A DNA stretch of 37,574 nucleotides. It comes from Gammaproteobacteria bacterium. Its GTDB lineage: Bacteria > Pseudomonadota > Gammaproteobacteria > Pseudomonadales > CAMLJR01. Made by a program: the position numbers and the translations under genes. Below the pieces are notes generated by a model. That model saw nothing but the letters and a program-made list of their open reading frames with translations. It ran no database searches and was not told the origin of the DNA. The stretch spans positions 1 to 37,574 of the forward strand of contig JAJUJZ010000017.1 of NCBI GenBank assembly GCA_029265075.1. The letters are read 5' to 3'. Numbering within the stretch: the stretch's first letter is position 1; each line of letters starts with the position of its first letter. Shown here in pieces: positions 28,131 through 36,868 of this stretch.

Positions 28131-28265
28131 GTGTTTCGACTTCCACTGTCACGCCCCTCTCCATGTGGGCGCTTTCGCTTCCAGTGCAGAACGATTATGG
28201 CGCAGGCAATGGAAGAAAACATTGGCAAGAAGCTGAACTTCTTGTGCGAGATATCTCACACGCGA

Positions 28266-28478
28266 TCAGGCATCAAGGTCAGGAATAAGGGCAGCGCGCA
28301 ACCGCTGGATCTGATCCTTGAGCTGCAGCTTCTCTTTTTTGAGGCGACGCAGGAGCAGCTGATCCTGGTAGGGATAGCTCTCCAGCCGGGTAATCTCCTC
28401 GTCAAGCTCGCGGTGACGGGCACGGGCCAGCGACAACTGCGCAGCGAGCGCTTCCAGTCCGAACTCATCAGCAGACAT
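28266..28478 (-). CDS. DUF465/YdcH family protein
   Basis: 70 aa 'LARARHRELDEEITRLESYPYQDQLLLRRLKKEKLQLKDQIQRLRA'. Confidence 0.9.
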   Translation of the reverse strand: MSADEFGLEALAAQLSLARARHRELDEEITRLESYPYQDQLLLRRLKKEKLQLKDQIQRLRAALIPDLDA

Positions 28479-28538
28479 CGCCGCGCGGCCCTCTCATTAC
28501 AGGATAGGAAGGCACCCGCGCCTCGCGCGAGGCCAGAC

Positions 28539-29222
28539 TCAGTGCAGGCAGCAGTTGCGGAATGGGCGACCGCTGCCGCAGGGGCACAGCGCGTCGGCAG
28601 CAACGGGCTGCATCTCTTCGAAATAGTGGTTCACGTCCCAGCGATAACCGCGCAGATACCACCGCTCACGCACCGACTGGTAGCTGCGCAGCCACTCTTC
28701 AAACTGCAGCTGCGTGGTCAGCAGGCGATCGTCGAGCACCTCGTCGGTGGGGTCGATCACGTCGCCGTCCGCCACCACATGCGCCCAGTGCACCGCTGCT
28801 TCCACCTGCTCGAACAGCTCGTCGTCGTCCAGATCGTCGAGCGCGATGGTCCAGAGATTGTCGAGGTAGTGATGACCGATCAGAAAACCCTCGCACCACG
28901 CGACCAGCGCGGCGGGCGACAGCTCGCCAAAGCGATTCACTCCAGGACGGTGCAGCGCTTTCTGGGCGGCGTCGCTGATATGACGCGACAACTCAACCAG
29001 TAAATTGAAGAAGCTCTTGCCTTCGTCGATGTCTTCAAAGGGTGGCTCATCGTCGAGCCAGATCAGCTCGAACCACTCCGACGGCCTGATCGGTTCCGGC
29101 GAGCACGCAATGGCATAGAGCAGCCCTTTGATCTGCTCGTAACCCAGTACTGCATCGCGCGTTTCCAGATCCTCCAGCATGTGGATCAGGGCCTGTTCGC
29201 GGTGCTTCTCGAAATTCAGCAT
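28539..29222 (-). CDS. UPF0149/YecA-family protein with C-terminal SEC-C motif
   Basis: 'GLLYAIACSPEPIRPSEWFELIW' plus 'CPCGSGRPFRNCCLH'. Confidence 0.9.
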   Translation of the reverse strand: MLNFEKHREQALIHMLEDLETRDAVLGYEQIKGLLYAIACSPEPIRPSEWFELIWLDDEPPFEDIDEGKSFFNLLVELSRHISDAAQKALHRPGVNRFGELSPAALVAWCEGFLIGHHYLDNLWTIALDDLDDDELFEQVEAAVHWAHVVADGDVIDPTDEVLDDRLLTTQLQFEEWLRSYQSVRERWYLRGYRWDVNHYFEEMQPVAADALCPCGSGRPFRNCCLH

Positions 29223-29325
29223 GGAGAGTGCCCGTCGCGAAATTCAGCACGGCCATGGTAACGCGCCCGGCGTGCCAGCGCCAACAAAGGTGGGAGCAGG
29301 CGGGCTCAGCTTGTGCGGAATTGCG

Positions 29326-29805
29326 TCAGCGGGCGGGGGTCAGCTGAATGAAGTCTGTTTTGCGCACCTCGAGCGGGCGCAGAAAATAGCTGTCAGGTTC
29401 CAGCGTCGCCTCCAGCTCGTAGCGAATCTGGTCGCGCGGATTATTGAGCAGGTCACGCACGAAGCCGAGTCCGCTGAGCAGGCTGAAGCCCGCCGGCACG
29501 GTGTAACGCACCGTCTCGCCAGGTCCGACGTTGAACGGTTCCCAGCTGGTGCCTTTGACCAGCTCGCGACCTTCCAGCCGCAGACGGTAGTGCAGGCCGG
29601 CCAGGGCCAGCGACTGGCGCCCCGGGTTGGTGACCATGAGGTCAATGTAGAGCTGCTGGTACAGCCCTTCCGAGGTGCCCAGCCGAATGTTCGCCAGCGC
29701 CACCTCGGGCTGTACAAATGAGCTCCGAAGAAAGGCGCAGCCGCTGAGCGCCAGCACCAGCAGAGCCAGCAACAGCCAGCGGCCACTGAAACATCTGATC
29801 AGCAC
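29326..29805 (-). CDS. LEA type 2 (LEA14-like/WHy domain) lipoprotein
   Basis: Lipobox 'LALSGC'; 'VALANIRLGTSEGLYQQLYIDLMVTNPGRQSLALAGLHYRLRLEGREL'. Confidence 0.83.
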   Translation of the reverse strand: MLIRCFSGRWLLLALLVLALSGCAFLRSSFVQPEVALANIRLGTSEGLYQQLYIDLMVTNPGRQSLALAGLHYRLRLEGRELVKGTSWEPFNVGPGETVRYTVPAGFSLLSGLGFVRDLLNNPRDQIRYELEATLEPDSYFLRPLEVRKTDFIQLTPAR

Positions 29806-29827
29806 AGCAGCGGCGCCCTGCTATCTG

Positions 29828-30493
29828 TCACTTGATCGGGATGAGATCGATTTCCACCCGACGGTTCTGAGCGCGACCGGTTTCGGTTTCGTTGCTCGCC
29901 ACCGGCTGCCGCGGACCATAGCCCTGGGTGCGGATGCGCGCAGCGGGTACCTGCTGGTTGATCAGGTACTGGGCCACACTCTGGGCCCGCCGCTCGGACA
30001 GTTGCTGGTTGAATTCAAAACTGCCGGTGCTGTCGGTGTAGCCTTTAACGGCGATCTGCGTGTCCTTGAATTCGCGCAGTACCAGCGCAACGCTGTCCAG
30101 CACATCGTAGAAGTTGGGAGCAACCTGATCGCTGCTAGTGGCAAAAGTGACATTGCCCGGCATGATCAGCTTGATGTTGTCGCCGATGCGCTGTACGCGA
30201 ACCCCGGTCCCTTCCAGCCGCTGCCGCAGCTGCGCTTCCTGACGATCCATGTAATAGCCGATACCGCCGCCCGCGGCAGCACCGACCGCCGCCCCGATCA
30301 GGGCGCCTTTTTCACGGTCCTTTTTGCTGGAAGTGGCCACCCCGATCACGGCGCCAGTGGCCGCGCCGATGCCTGCCCCTTTACCGGTGTTACTCACTTT
30401 CTCCTGACCCGTGTAGGGGTCGATGGAGCAGCCAGCGACAAAAACGGCAATCAGCGCAAGCGCCGCCCAGCGAGCGGGACGAAACAGAGACAT
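29828..30493 (-). CDS. OmpA-family lipoprotein with glycine-zipper domain
   Basis: Lipobox 'VFVAGC'; 'GAGIGAATGAVIG...GALIGAAVGAAAGGGIGYYMDRQEAQLR'; OmpA 'KGYTDSTGSFEFNQQLSERRAQSVAQYLINQQV..GYGPRQPVASNETETGRAQNRRVEI'. Confidence 0.93.
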   Translation of the reverse strand: MSLFRPARWAALALIAVFVAGCSIDPYTGQEKVSNTGKGAGIGAATGAVIGVATSSKKDREKGALIGAAVGAAAGGGIGYYMDRQEAQLRQRLEGTGVRVQRIGDNIKLIMPGNVTFATSSDQVAPNFYDVLDSVALVLREFKDTQIAVKGYTDSTGSFEFNQQLSERRAQSVAQYLINQQVPAARIRTQGYGPRQPVASNETETGRAQNRRVEIDLIPIK

Positions 30494-30617
30494 AGCAACA
30501 CTCCTGACCAGAAAGATGAGCCGCACGGCAGCCATCCGCGGGCGCCGTATCGGTACGCGCATATTATTGCAACAGCCGCTGGCAACGGCATGAACCAGTC
30601 GACCTATCGACAACTCA

Positions 30618-30989
30618 TCAGTGCTGCTGATCGCGCCACTCGCGGATTTTGCAGCCATCGACTCTGAGTGCCGAGCGAAGCCGCCGCTCGACCCAGCGTC
30701 CATCTTTGAGGTAGCGCTCGGCGCGCTCCGCCAGCACCACGTCGTCCACGGCCGAGACCTCGAGCAGCTCGCGTTCGATGCGCCCGGTATCAGCGCAGAG
30801 CCGGCGCCAGATCGCCTGAGCGCCCTGTAGGGGCTGATCGCAGTGGACGGGCTCGAACACCGAATCCTCCGCGAAAAAGGACATCACCCGGTCGCGATCG
30901 TTATCCAGCAGCGCGTCAAACAGCCGCAACACGACCAGTTGCCGACGAACTGCCTGCTTATCGACGGCGGTTCCCATGACTTCCACCAT
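30618..30989 (-). CDS. NTF2-like/SnoaL-type protein
   Basis: 'VLRLFDALLDNDRDRVMSFFAEDSVFEPVHCDQPLQGAQAIWRRL' NTF2-like fold pattern. Confidence 0.7.
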   Translation of the reverse strand: MVEVMGTAVDKQAVRRQLVVLRLFDALLDNDRDRVMSFFAEDSVFEPVHCDQPLQGAQAIWRRLCADTGRIERELLEVSAVDDVVLAERAERYLKDGRWVERRLRSALRVDGCKIREWRDQQH

Positions 30990-31101
30990 GTCTGGGTTCC
31001 TCTTATTGCTATATGGTTGTCGACCGGGGCCTGGACCTCCCTGTCGTAGCCCCGACGTATCAGCCGCGCACCGGTACCGACGCTTCCGGTCCACGCGCCC
31101 A

Positions 31102-31527
31102 CTACTGAGCCGACTGCCAGCGAATCGCCCGGCCATCGACCGTCAGCCCGACCCCCTCGCTGCGCAGCAGCTCCGCGACGGCTTCAGTGGCGGGCATCGC
31201 CCCCACCGGCACCGGAACATAGCCGACCGCGCGCCAGTTGCGCACCTCCGCCGGATGGCGCGGTGCAGCGGCCGCCGACGCCGGCTCCGCCGCCGCAAAT
31301 GGCGGCGGTGGCAAGTAAATGCAGCCGGTGGCGAGATCGACCGCGAATGCCACTACGCCCGGCACGATGCCGAACAGCAGCCCAACCGCATCCAGCCCCA
31401 CCACGGACCAGTCAACCTGACCAGCAGGCTGGCCGGTACGCTCCGGAAATATCAGATAGCCACACCCCGGTAGCTGTAACGCTGCTACAGCTATCGCCAC
31501 GGCAGCCAGGCGTCGCTTCACTCGCAT
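31102..31527 (-). CDS. hypothetical lipoprotein
   Basis: Lipobox 'LQLPGC', TM-like segment, GGAGGAG upstream of the ATG. Confidence 0.65.
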   Translation of the reverse strand: MRVKRRLAAVAIAVAALQLPGCGYLIFPERTGQPAGQVDWSVVGLDAVGLLFGIVPGVVAFAVDLATGCIYLPPPPFAAAEPASAAAAPRHPAEVRNWRAVGYVPVPVGAMPATEAVAELLRSEGVGLTVDGRAIRWQSAQ

Positions 31528-31541
31528 TACCTCTCCTCCGA

Positions 31542-31557
31542 TGTGAGCGCGATCACA
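31542..31557. promoter_or_regulatory. CRP/Vfr-like site
   Basis: TGTGA-gcgcga-TCACA, perfect half-sites with 6-nt spacer. Confidence 0.55.
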
Positions 31558-31612
31558 CGTCTCGGCAGTCGGCCGATGGTATCACAGGGTTTCGGACGGT
31601 CCAGATACAAGT

Positions 31613-31646
31613 GTTCAGTCCCGGTTCAGCGAGCACTGCCTATGGT
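31613..31646 (+). promoter_or_regulatory. PhoP-box-like tandem repeat and -10 element
   Basis: GTTCAG-tcccg-GTTCAG (31613-31629), then 11 nt, then TATGGT (31641-31646). Confidence 0.7.
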
Positions 31647-31769
31647 AGGCGGACCGTCTGTGCGCTCCGGGAGATGCGGACCGGCCAGCACGCCTGCTAG
31701 CATCCGGGTCGGCACGGACTCATCATTATCGGTATGCGGCGCGCCGGCGCTGCGCGGAGGGGCAGTCAG

Positions 31770-32240
31770 TTGAACACGCGGAGGGAAGCACCCCTCATCC
31801 GGACGCTGAGCCGGTGGCTACTGCTGCTGGCAGTGCTGGGCAGTGGTGCGGTTGTCGCCGACGTACCCGGTCAGCCGTGGCGCGATGGCAGCGGTCGCAG
31901 TGCGGGGGCACCCGGCGGACCACCACCACACGCCGCGCCGCGCCGTCACGACAGCGGTCCACGCGCCGAGCGCGGCTTCAGCCAGCGTGTGCAGTCCGGC
32001 TACCAGCGCCAGCAGGCGCCGGCCAGCCGCCAGCGCGACAGCTATCAGCGCTCGCAGCCGCCTGCCCGGCTGCATGCACCCGCCCCCCGGCGTGGGGTCA
32101 ATGATGTGATCAACATGGTTGAGCGCCGTTACGGTGGCAAGGTGGTCGGCGTCGAGGAGGCCGGCAACCACTACCGGGTCCGGCTCCTGCAGCGGGATGG
32201 GCGCGTTCGCACCCTGCAGGTCCCGCTGGACGGCTATTAG
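31770..32240 (+). CDS. secreted/periplasmic PepSY-like domain protein with basic Arg/Gln/Pro linker
   Basis: TTG start with GGAGG at 31756-31760; signal peptide 'LSRWLLLLAVLGSGAVVA'; C-terminal 'VNDVINMVERRYGGKVVGVEEAGNHYRVRLLQRDGRVRTLQVPLDG'. Confidence 0.75.
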   Translation: MNTRREAPLIRTLSRWLLLLAVLGSGAVVADVPGQPWRDGSGRSAGAPGGPPPHAAPRRHDSGPRAERGFSQRVQSGYQRQQAPASRQRDSYQRSQPPARLHAPAPRRGVNDVINMVERRYGGKVVGVEEAGNHYRVRLLQRDGRVRTLQVPLDGY

Positions 32241-32282
32241 CTGCTGCCCCGGCGGTGGCTGACAGAAGCATAAGGAACTGCC

Positions 32283-32963
32283 ATGCGACTGCTACTGGTC
32301 GAGGATGAAGCAGCGTTGCGGACGCAGCTGGGTGATCAGCTCGAGCGTCATGGCTACGCCGTCGATCGGGCGGCAGACGGCCGCGAAGCACTTTATCTGG
32401 CCCAGGAATATGACTATGACCTCGCCGTCATCGACCTTGGGCTGCCGGGCATGGATGGCATCACCCTGATTCGCACTCTGCGCGAACAGCAGCGGCGCTT
32501 CCCGATTCTGGTGCTGACAGCGCGGGCGCGCTGGCAGGACAAGGTGGCCGGGCTGGAGGCAGGTGGTGACGACTACGTGGTCAAGCCGTTCCAGCTTGAG
32601 GAAGTGCTGGCGCGTCTGAATGCGCTGCTACGGCGCAGCAGCGGTTTCGCTTCGCCGCTGCTGGAATTCGGTCCGCTGCGCATCGACACCGCAGCGCAGG
32701 AGGTACAGGTAGAGGGCGCGGCCATCGAGCTGACCGCGTTCGAATACAAGGCACTGCTGTTTCTGGCCCACCGCCACGGCCAGGTGGTATCAAAAACCGA
32801 TCTCACCGAGCACCTCTACGATCAGGACTTCGACCGCGACAGCAATGTCATCGAGGTATTCATAGGCCGGTTGCGCAAGAAACTCGACCCGGGGCAGACC
32901 CTGAAACCGATCACGACCATCCGCGGTCGCGGTTACCGCTTCGAGCTGGAGCCGTCGGTCTGA
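32283..32963 (+). CDS. phoP: OmpR/PhoP-family response regulator
   Basis: 'MRLLLVEDEAALRTQLGDQLERHGYAVDRAADGREALYLAQEYDYDLAVIDLGLPGMDG...VLTARARWQDKVAGLEAGGDDYVVKPF'; winged helix with C-terminal 'TTIRGRGYRFE'. Confidence 0.88.
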   Translation: MRLLLVEDEAALRTQLGDQLERHGYAVDRAADGREALYLAQEYDYDLAVIDLGLPGMDGITLIRTLREQQRRFPILVLTARARWQDKVAGLEAGGDDYVVKPFQLEEVLARLNALLRRSSGFASPLLEFGPLRIDTAAQEVQVEGAAIELTAFEYKALLFLAHRHGQVVSKTDLTEHLYDQDFDRDSNVIEVFIGRLRKKLDPGQTLKPITTIRGRGYRFELEPSV

Positions 32964-32989
32964 TGGCTCCGTCCGGCAAGGGCCGCTGA

Positions 32990-34339
32990 GTGCGCAGACA
33001 GCCCCGTTCGCTCACCTACCGGCTGCTGCTGGCGTCGCTGGTCACCTTGCCGATTTATCTGGCCGCCACCGGCTGGTTCCTCCACCGCAGCTTCACCGCC
33101 AGCCAGATGGCGGCCGCGCAGGAGCGCCTGCGCGTGCAGTTTTACGGCCTGCTGGATACCTTCGAATTCGACGCCGGTGCGCTGCATGTGGGCCGCGCCA
33201 GCGATCCGCGGCTCAACCAGCTCAACTCCGGCCTCTATGCCTATGTGCATGACCAGGATGGCGAACTGCTGTGGCAATCCTTTTCGAGCTATTCGCTGCC
33301 GCTGACCACCGCCGCTGTGCTCGGCGAAGAGCCGGCCGGGACCGGCGAAGAGCTGTTCGAGCAACAGTCCGGCAAGCCACCCTTGCTCCGTTTCCAGTAT
33401 GGTCTGCTGTGGGAGACGACCGGCGGCGATCTGCCGCTGGTGGTGACCCTGGTCGAATCAGCGGCTGCGCTGGCCGCCGAGGGGCGTGCTTTTCGCGGTC
33501 AGCTCTGGTTCCTGCTGGGCGGCGCCGCGCTGCTGCTGACGCTGGCGCAGGCGCTGATTCTGCACTGGGGCCTGCGGCCGTTGCGGCGGCTGGCTGACGA
33601 TGTCACCGAACTGGAACAGGGCCAGCGTGCGATGCTGTCGCGCAGCTATCCCGCTGAACTCCAGCCGCTGGCCAGCAATCTCAATCAGCTGCTGGAGCGT
33701 GAGCGCCGCCAGCGCGAGCGCTATCGCCATACGCTCGCCGACCTGGCACACAGCCTGAAAACACCGCTGGCAGTGCTGCAGCAGGGGACGGCAGGCGATG
33801 TTGTCGACAACGCCCTGTTGCGGGAGCAGGTCAGCCGTATGGATCAACTGATCAACTACCAGCTGCAGCGCGCCGTAGCCAGCCACAGCCGCCAGCTTGG
33901 TACCGCCACGCCGCTGCGGCCGGTCGTCGACAAACTGATCGCGACCTTTGGCAAGGTGTACTACGACAAGCGCATTCAAATGACCGTCGAGGTAGCCCCT
34001 GCCCTCCGCTGCCGGGCCGATGAAGCGGACCTGTTCGAGCTGCTTGGCAACCTGCTCGACAACGCCTGCAAGGCGTGCGATCACCGGGTTGCTGTCGGCG
34101 CCACCTTAACCGACAGCTGGCTGCTCCTGATCATCGACGACGACGGGCCCGGCATCGATGAGCAGCAGCGCGACCGCCTGCTTGGACGCGGGGAGCGGGC
34201 AGACAGCTACGAACCCGGCCAGGGCATCGGTCTCGCTGTGGTGATGGATATCATCGACAGCTATGGCGCCGAGCTCGACATCGGCCTCAGTCGCTGGCAC
34301 GGAGCGCGCTTCACCGTGCGCTGGCCAGGGCTGACCTGA
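32990..34339 (+). CDS. phoQ: PhoQ-like sensor histidine kinase
   Basis: H-box 'LADLAHSLKTPLAVLQ', two TM segments, 'LLGNLLDNACKAC', 'DDDGPGI', 'GQGIGLAVVMDI'; GTG start. Confidence 0.88.
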   Translation: MRRQPRSLTYRLLLASLVTLPIYLAATGWFLHRSFTASQMAAAQERLRVQFYGLLDTFEFDAGALHVGRASDPRLNQLNSGLYAYVHDQDGELLWQSFSSYSLPLTTAAVLGEEPAGTGEELFEQQSGKPPLLRFQYGLLWETTGGDLPLVVTLVESAAALAAEGRAFRGQLWFLLGGAALLLTLAQALILHWGLRPLRRLADDVTELEQGQRAMLSRSYPAELQPLASNLNQLLERERRQRERYRHTLADLAHSLKTPLAVLQQGTAGDVVDNALLREQVSRMDQLINYQLQRAVASHSRQLGTATPLRPVVDKLIATFGKVYYDKRIQMTVEVAPALRCRADEADLFELLGNLLDNACKACDHRVAVGATLTDSWLLLIIDDDGPGIDEQQRDRLLGRGERADSYEPGQGIGLAVVMDIIDSYGAELDIGLSRWHGARFTVRWPGLT

Positions 34340-34362
34340 GCCCACCCGTTACAGGAGGAAGC

Positions 34363-35358
34363 ATGCGTTATATCGCCATCACCCAGCCCGGCGGCCCGGA
34401 AGTCCTGCAGCTCGCGGAAGGTCCGGTGCCGGAGCCTGTTGCTGACGAAGTACTGATCCGCGTGGCAGCGGCCGGCGTCAACCGGCCTGACCTGATGCAG
34501 CGGGCCGGCCTTTATCCGCCGCCAGCAGGCGCTTCGCCCATTCCGGGGCTGGAGGTAGCCGGCACCATCGAGGCCGTCGGTTCCGCGGTAACCCGCTGGC
34601 AGGTCGGCGACCAGGTATGCGCCCTGGCCAATGGCGGCGGCTATGCGGAATTCGTGGCCGTTCCTGCCGGTCAGTGCCTGCCGGTCCCCGCCGGCCTGTC
34701 TCCCGTCGAGGCAGCGGCCCTGCCGGAGACCTTCTTCACGGTCTGGCATAACGTGGTGGAACGGGCCGGCCTGAAACAGGGCGAGTCGCTGCTGGTGCAC
34801 GGCGGCAGCGGTGGCATTGGCGCAACCGCCATTCAGCTCGGCAAGGCGCTGGGGGCACGCGTGTTCGCAACCGCCGGTTCCAGCGACAAATGCCGCTTCT
34901 GTCATCAGCTGGGCGCGGAACGCGTGATCAACTATCACGAAGAAGACTTCGTGACGGCGCTGCGAGAGGTAACCGACAAAGTCGGGGTGGACGTCATTCT
35001 CGACATGGTCGGCGGTGATTATGTCAGCCGCAACCTGCGACTGGCCGCGCTCGAAGGGCGCGTCGTCAACATCGCCTTCCAGCGGGGAGCCCGCACCGAG
35101 GTCGATCTGATGCCGCTGCTCGTTAAACGGCTGACACTGATGGGTTCGACACTCCGCCCACAGTCGGCCGAGGCCAAGGCGCGCATGGCGCGCGGGCTGG
35201 AAGAAACCGTCTGGCCACTGCTGGCCAGCGGGGCCATGCGCCCCCATATCGATCGCGTCTTTCCGCTGGCAGAGGCCGCCGCGGCGCATCGCCATCTGGA
35301 CAGCGGCGCGGCGATAGGCAAGACCGTGCTGCAGGTCGCCGGCAAGACCGGAGCGTAA
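34363..35358 (+). CDS. NAD(P)H:quinone oxidoreductase (zinc-less MDR, zeta-crystallin type)
   Basis: 'MRYIAITQPGGPEVLQLAEGPVPEP', 'LLVHGGSGGIGATAIQLGKALGARVFATAGS'. Confidence 0.93.
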   Translation: MRYIAITQPGGPEVLQLAEGPVPEPVADEVLIRVAAAGVNRPDLMQRAGLYPPPAGASPIPGLEVAGTIEAVGSAVTRWQVGDQVCALANGGGYAEFVAVPAGQCLPVPAGLSPVEAAALPETFFTVWHNVVERAGLKQGESLLVHGGSGGIGATAIQLGKALGARVFATAGSSDKCRFCHQLGAERVINYHEEDFVTALREVTDKVGVDVILDMVGGDYVSRNLRLAALEGRVVNIAFQRGARTEVDLMPLLVKRLTLMGSTLRPQSAEAKARMARGLEETVWPLLASGAMRPHIDRVFPLAEAAAAHRHLDSGAAIGKTVLQVAGKTGA

Positions 35359-35451
35359 AACGCATTGCCGCCAGCTGCCCGCCGTTGCCAGTGTCGCAGC
35401 GGACGGGGAGAATGGCGCTAACAAAGGAACTGCTGGAGCCAGGAGCCGCTC

Positions 35452-36099
35452 ATGCGCAAACTACTGTTACTTGCACTGATCCCCTTCGCCCTTTCCAGTC
35501 ATGCTGCCGTCAAGGGCACCTACCGGCTCGAGGATGGCAAGCAGCTGCAGCTCATCTATCTCGACCCACAACGAATTCGCATGACCATGGGCGAGGAAGC
35601 GCAGCTGGTGCTGCGCGACGGCACTACCTGGATGCTCAGCAAGCAGGCCGGTCAGTGGATGGCGATGGACCTCAAAAGCATGGGCGGCCTGATGCAGGCA
35701 GTTCGGCGGCCGGCAGCAATCGAAGACCAGAAAGCGGACGAGGTGTCGATGCGCTCACTGGGACGCACCGAAACCGTGGCCGGTTATGAGGGCGAGGTGT
35801 GGGAGATCCGCAGCGGCGAGGAGCGCTATGAAGTGGTGCTGAGCGACCACCCGGACGTCCGCGAGCTGACCGAGGGCTGGCGCTATATGGCCGAGAAACT
35901 GGCGAGCAGCTTTGGGGTGGAAGCAGCCCAGCAGCTGCAGGAAGCCCTGGCCGCGATGCCGGCCAGGCAGACCGGGCTGCTCCGTCAGGGCAACAACATG
36001 ATTCTCATCGGAATCGAAACCGATGTCACCGCCAGTGACGCCGACATGCCGCCCGGCACCACTACCATGCAGATGCCGTCCATCCCCGGCCTCAACTGA
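35452..36099 (+). CDS. exported protein of unknown function (DUF4412-like)
   Basis: Signal peptide 'MRKLLLLALIPFALSSHAA'; 'KGTYRLEDGKQLQLIYLDPQRIRM'. Confidence 0.7.
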   Translation: MRKLLLLALIPFALSSHAAVKGTYRLEDGKQLQLIYLDPQRIRMTMGEEAQLVLRDGTTWMLSKQAGQWMAMDLKSMGGLMQAVRRPAAIEDQKADEVSMRSLGRTETVAGYEGEVWEIRSGEERYEVVLSDHPDVRELTEGWRYMAEKLASSFGVEAAQQLQEALAAMPARQTGLLRQGNNMILIGIETDVTASDADMPPGTTTMQMPSIPGLN

Positions 36100-36124
36100 A
36101 CGGCCACCAGCTCAGGAGCAGTCC

Positions 36125-36868
36125 ATGCTTGCCAGCCGGGAAGGTCAGCAGGTTCCACAGGTCACCTTTCGCATCCGCCGTGACAATCAGTGGGTCAGCC
36201 TGACCAGTGACGAGATCTTCAAGGGCAGAAGCGTCGTGCTGTTCGCGCTGCCGGGTGCCTTCACGCCCACCTGCTCGTCCAGTCACCTGCCGCGTTATAA
36301 CGAGCTGGCGCCGGTATTCAAGGCGAACGGGGTCGACGAAGTGATGTGCCTTGCAGTCAACGACGGCTTTGTTATGGAATCCTGGGGACAGGATCTGCAG
36401 GCTGACAATCTGTTCCTGCTGGCCGACGGCAATGGCGACTTCACCGACGGCATGGGCATGCTGGTCAACAAGCGCGACCTCGGCTTTGGTAAGCGCAGCT
36501 GGCGTTATTCGATGCTGGTGCGCAACGGCGTCATTGAAAAACAGTTCATCGAACCCGACCTGCCTGGCGATCCGTTCGAGGTATCGGACGCGGACACCAT
36601 GCTGCGCTATATCAACGCGCAGGCGGAACTGCCTAAACGGATTTCGCTGTTTACGAAACCCGGTTGTCCGCACTGCTCGCGCGCCAAGCAGCGTCTGCAG
36701 GAGCATGGGCTGCGGTTCGAGGAGATCCCGCTGGGCCAGCGCGGGCTGACCTACAGCTCGCTGGCTGCCGTCACCGGCCGCGGTACCACCCCGCAGGTAT
36801 TCATCGAAGGCGAGCTGATCGGCGGTGCGGACGAGCTGGAGCAGTGGCTTGAGCAGCACTCCCCCTGA
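36125..36868 (+). CDS. peroxiredoxin-glutaredoxin fusion (hybrid Prx5)
   Basis: Prx 'VVLFALPGAFTPTCSSSHLPRY' plus Grx 'ISLFTKPGCPHCSRAKQRL...GRGTTPQVFIEGELIGGADELEQWL'. Confidence 0.95.
   Translation: MLASREGQQVPQVTFRIRRDNQWVSLTSDEIFKGRSVVLFALPGAFTPTCSSSHLPRYNELAPVFKANGVDEVMCLAVNDGFVMESWGQDLQADNLFLLADGNGDFTDGMGMLVNKRDLGFGKRSWRYSMLVRNGVIEKQFIEPDLPGDPFEVSDADTMLRYINAQAELPKRISLFTKPGCPHCSRAKQRLQEHGLRFEEIPLGQRGLTYSSLAAVTGRGTTPQVFIEGELIGGADELEQWLEQHSP

Noticed and set aside
34261-35424. 387-aa minus-strand ORF
   Set aside because: Antisense shadow of the quinone oxidoreductase gene.
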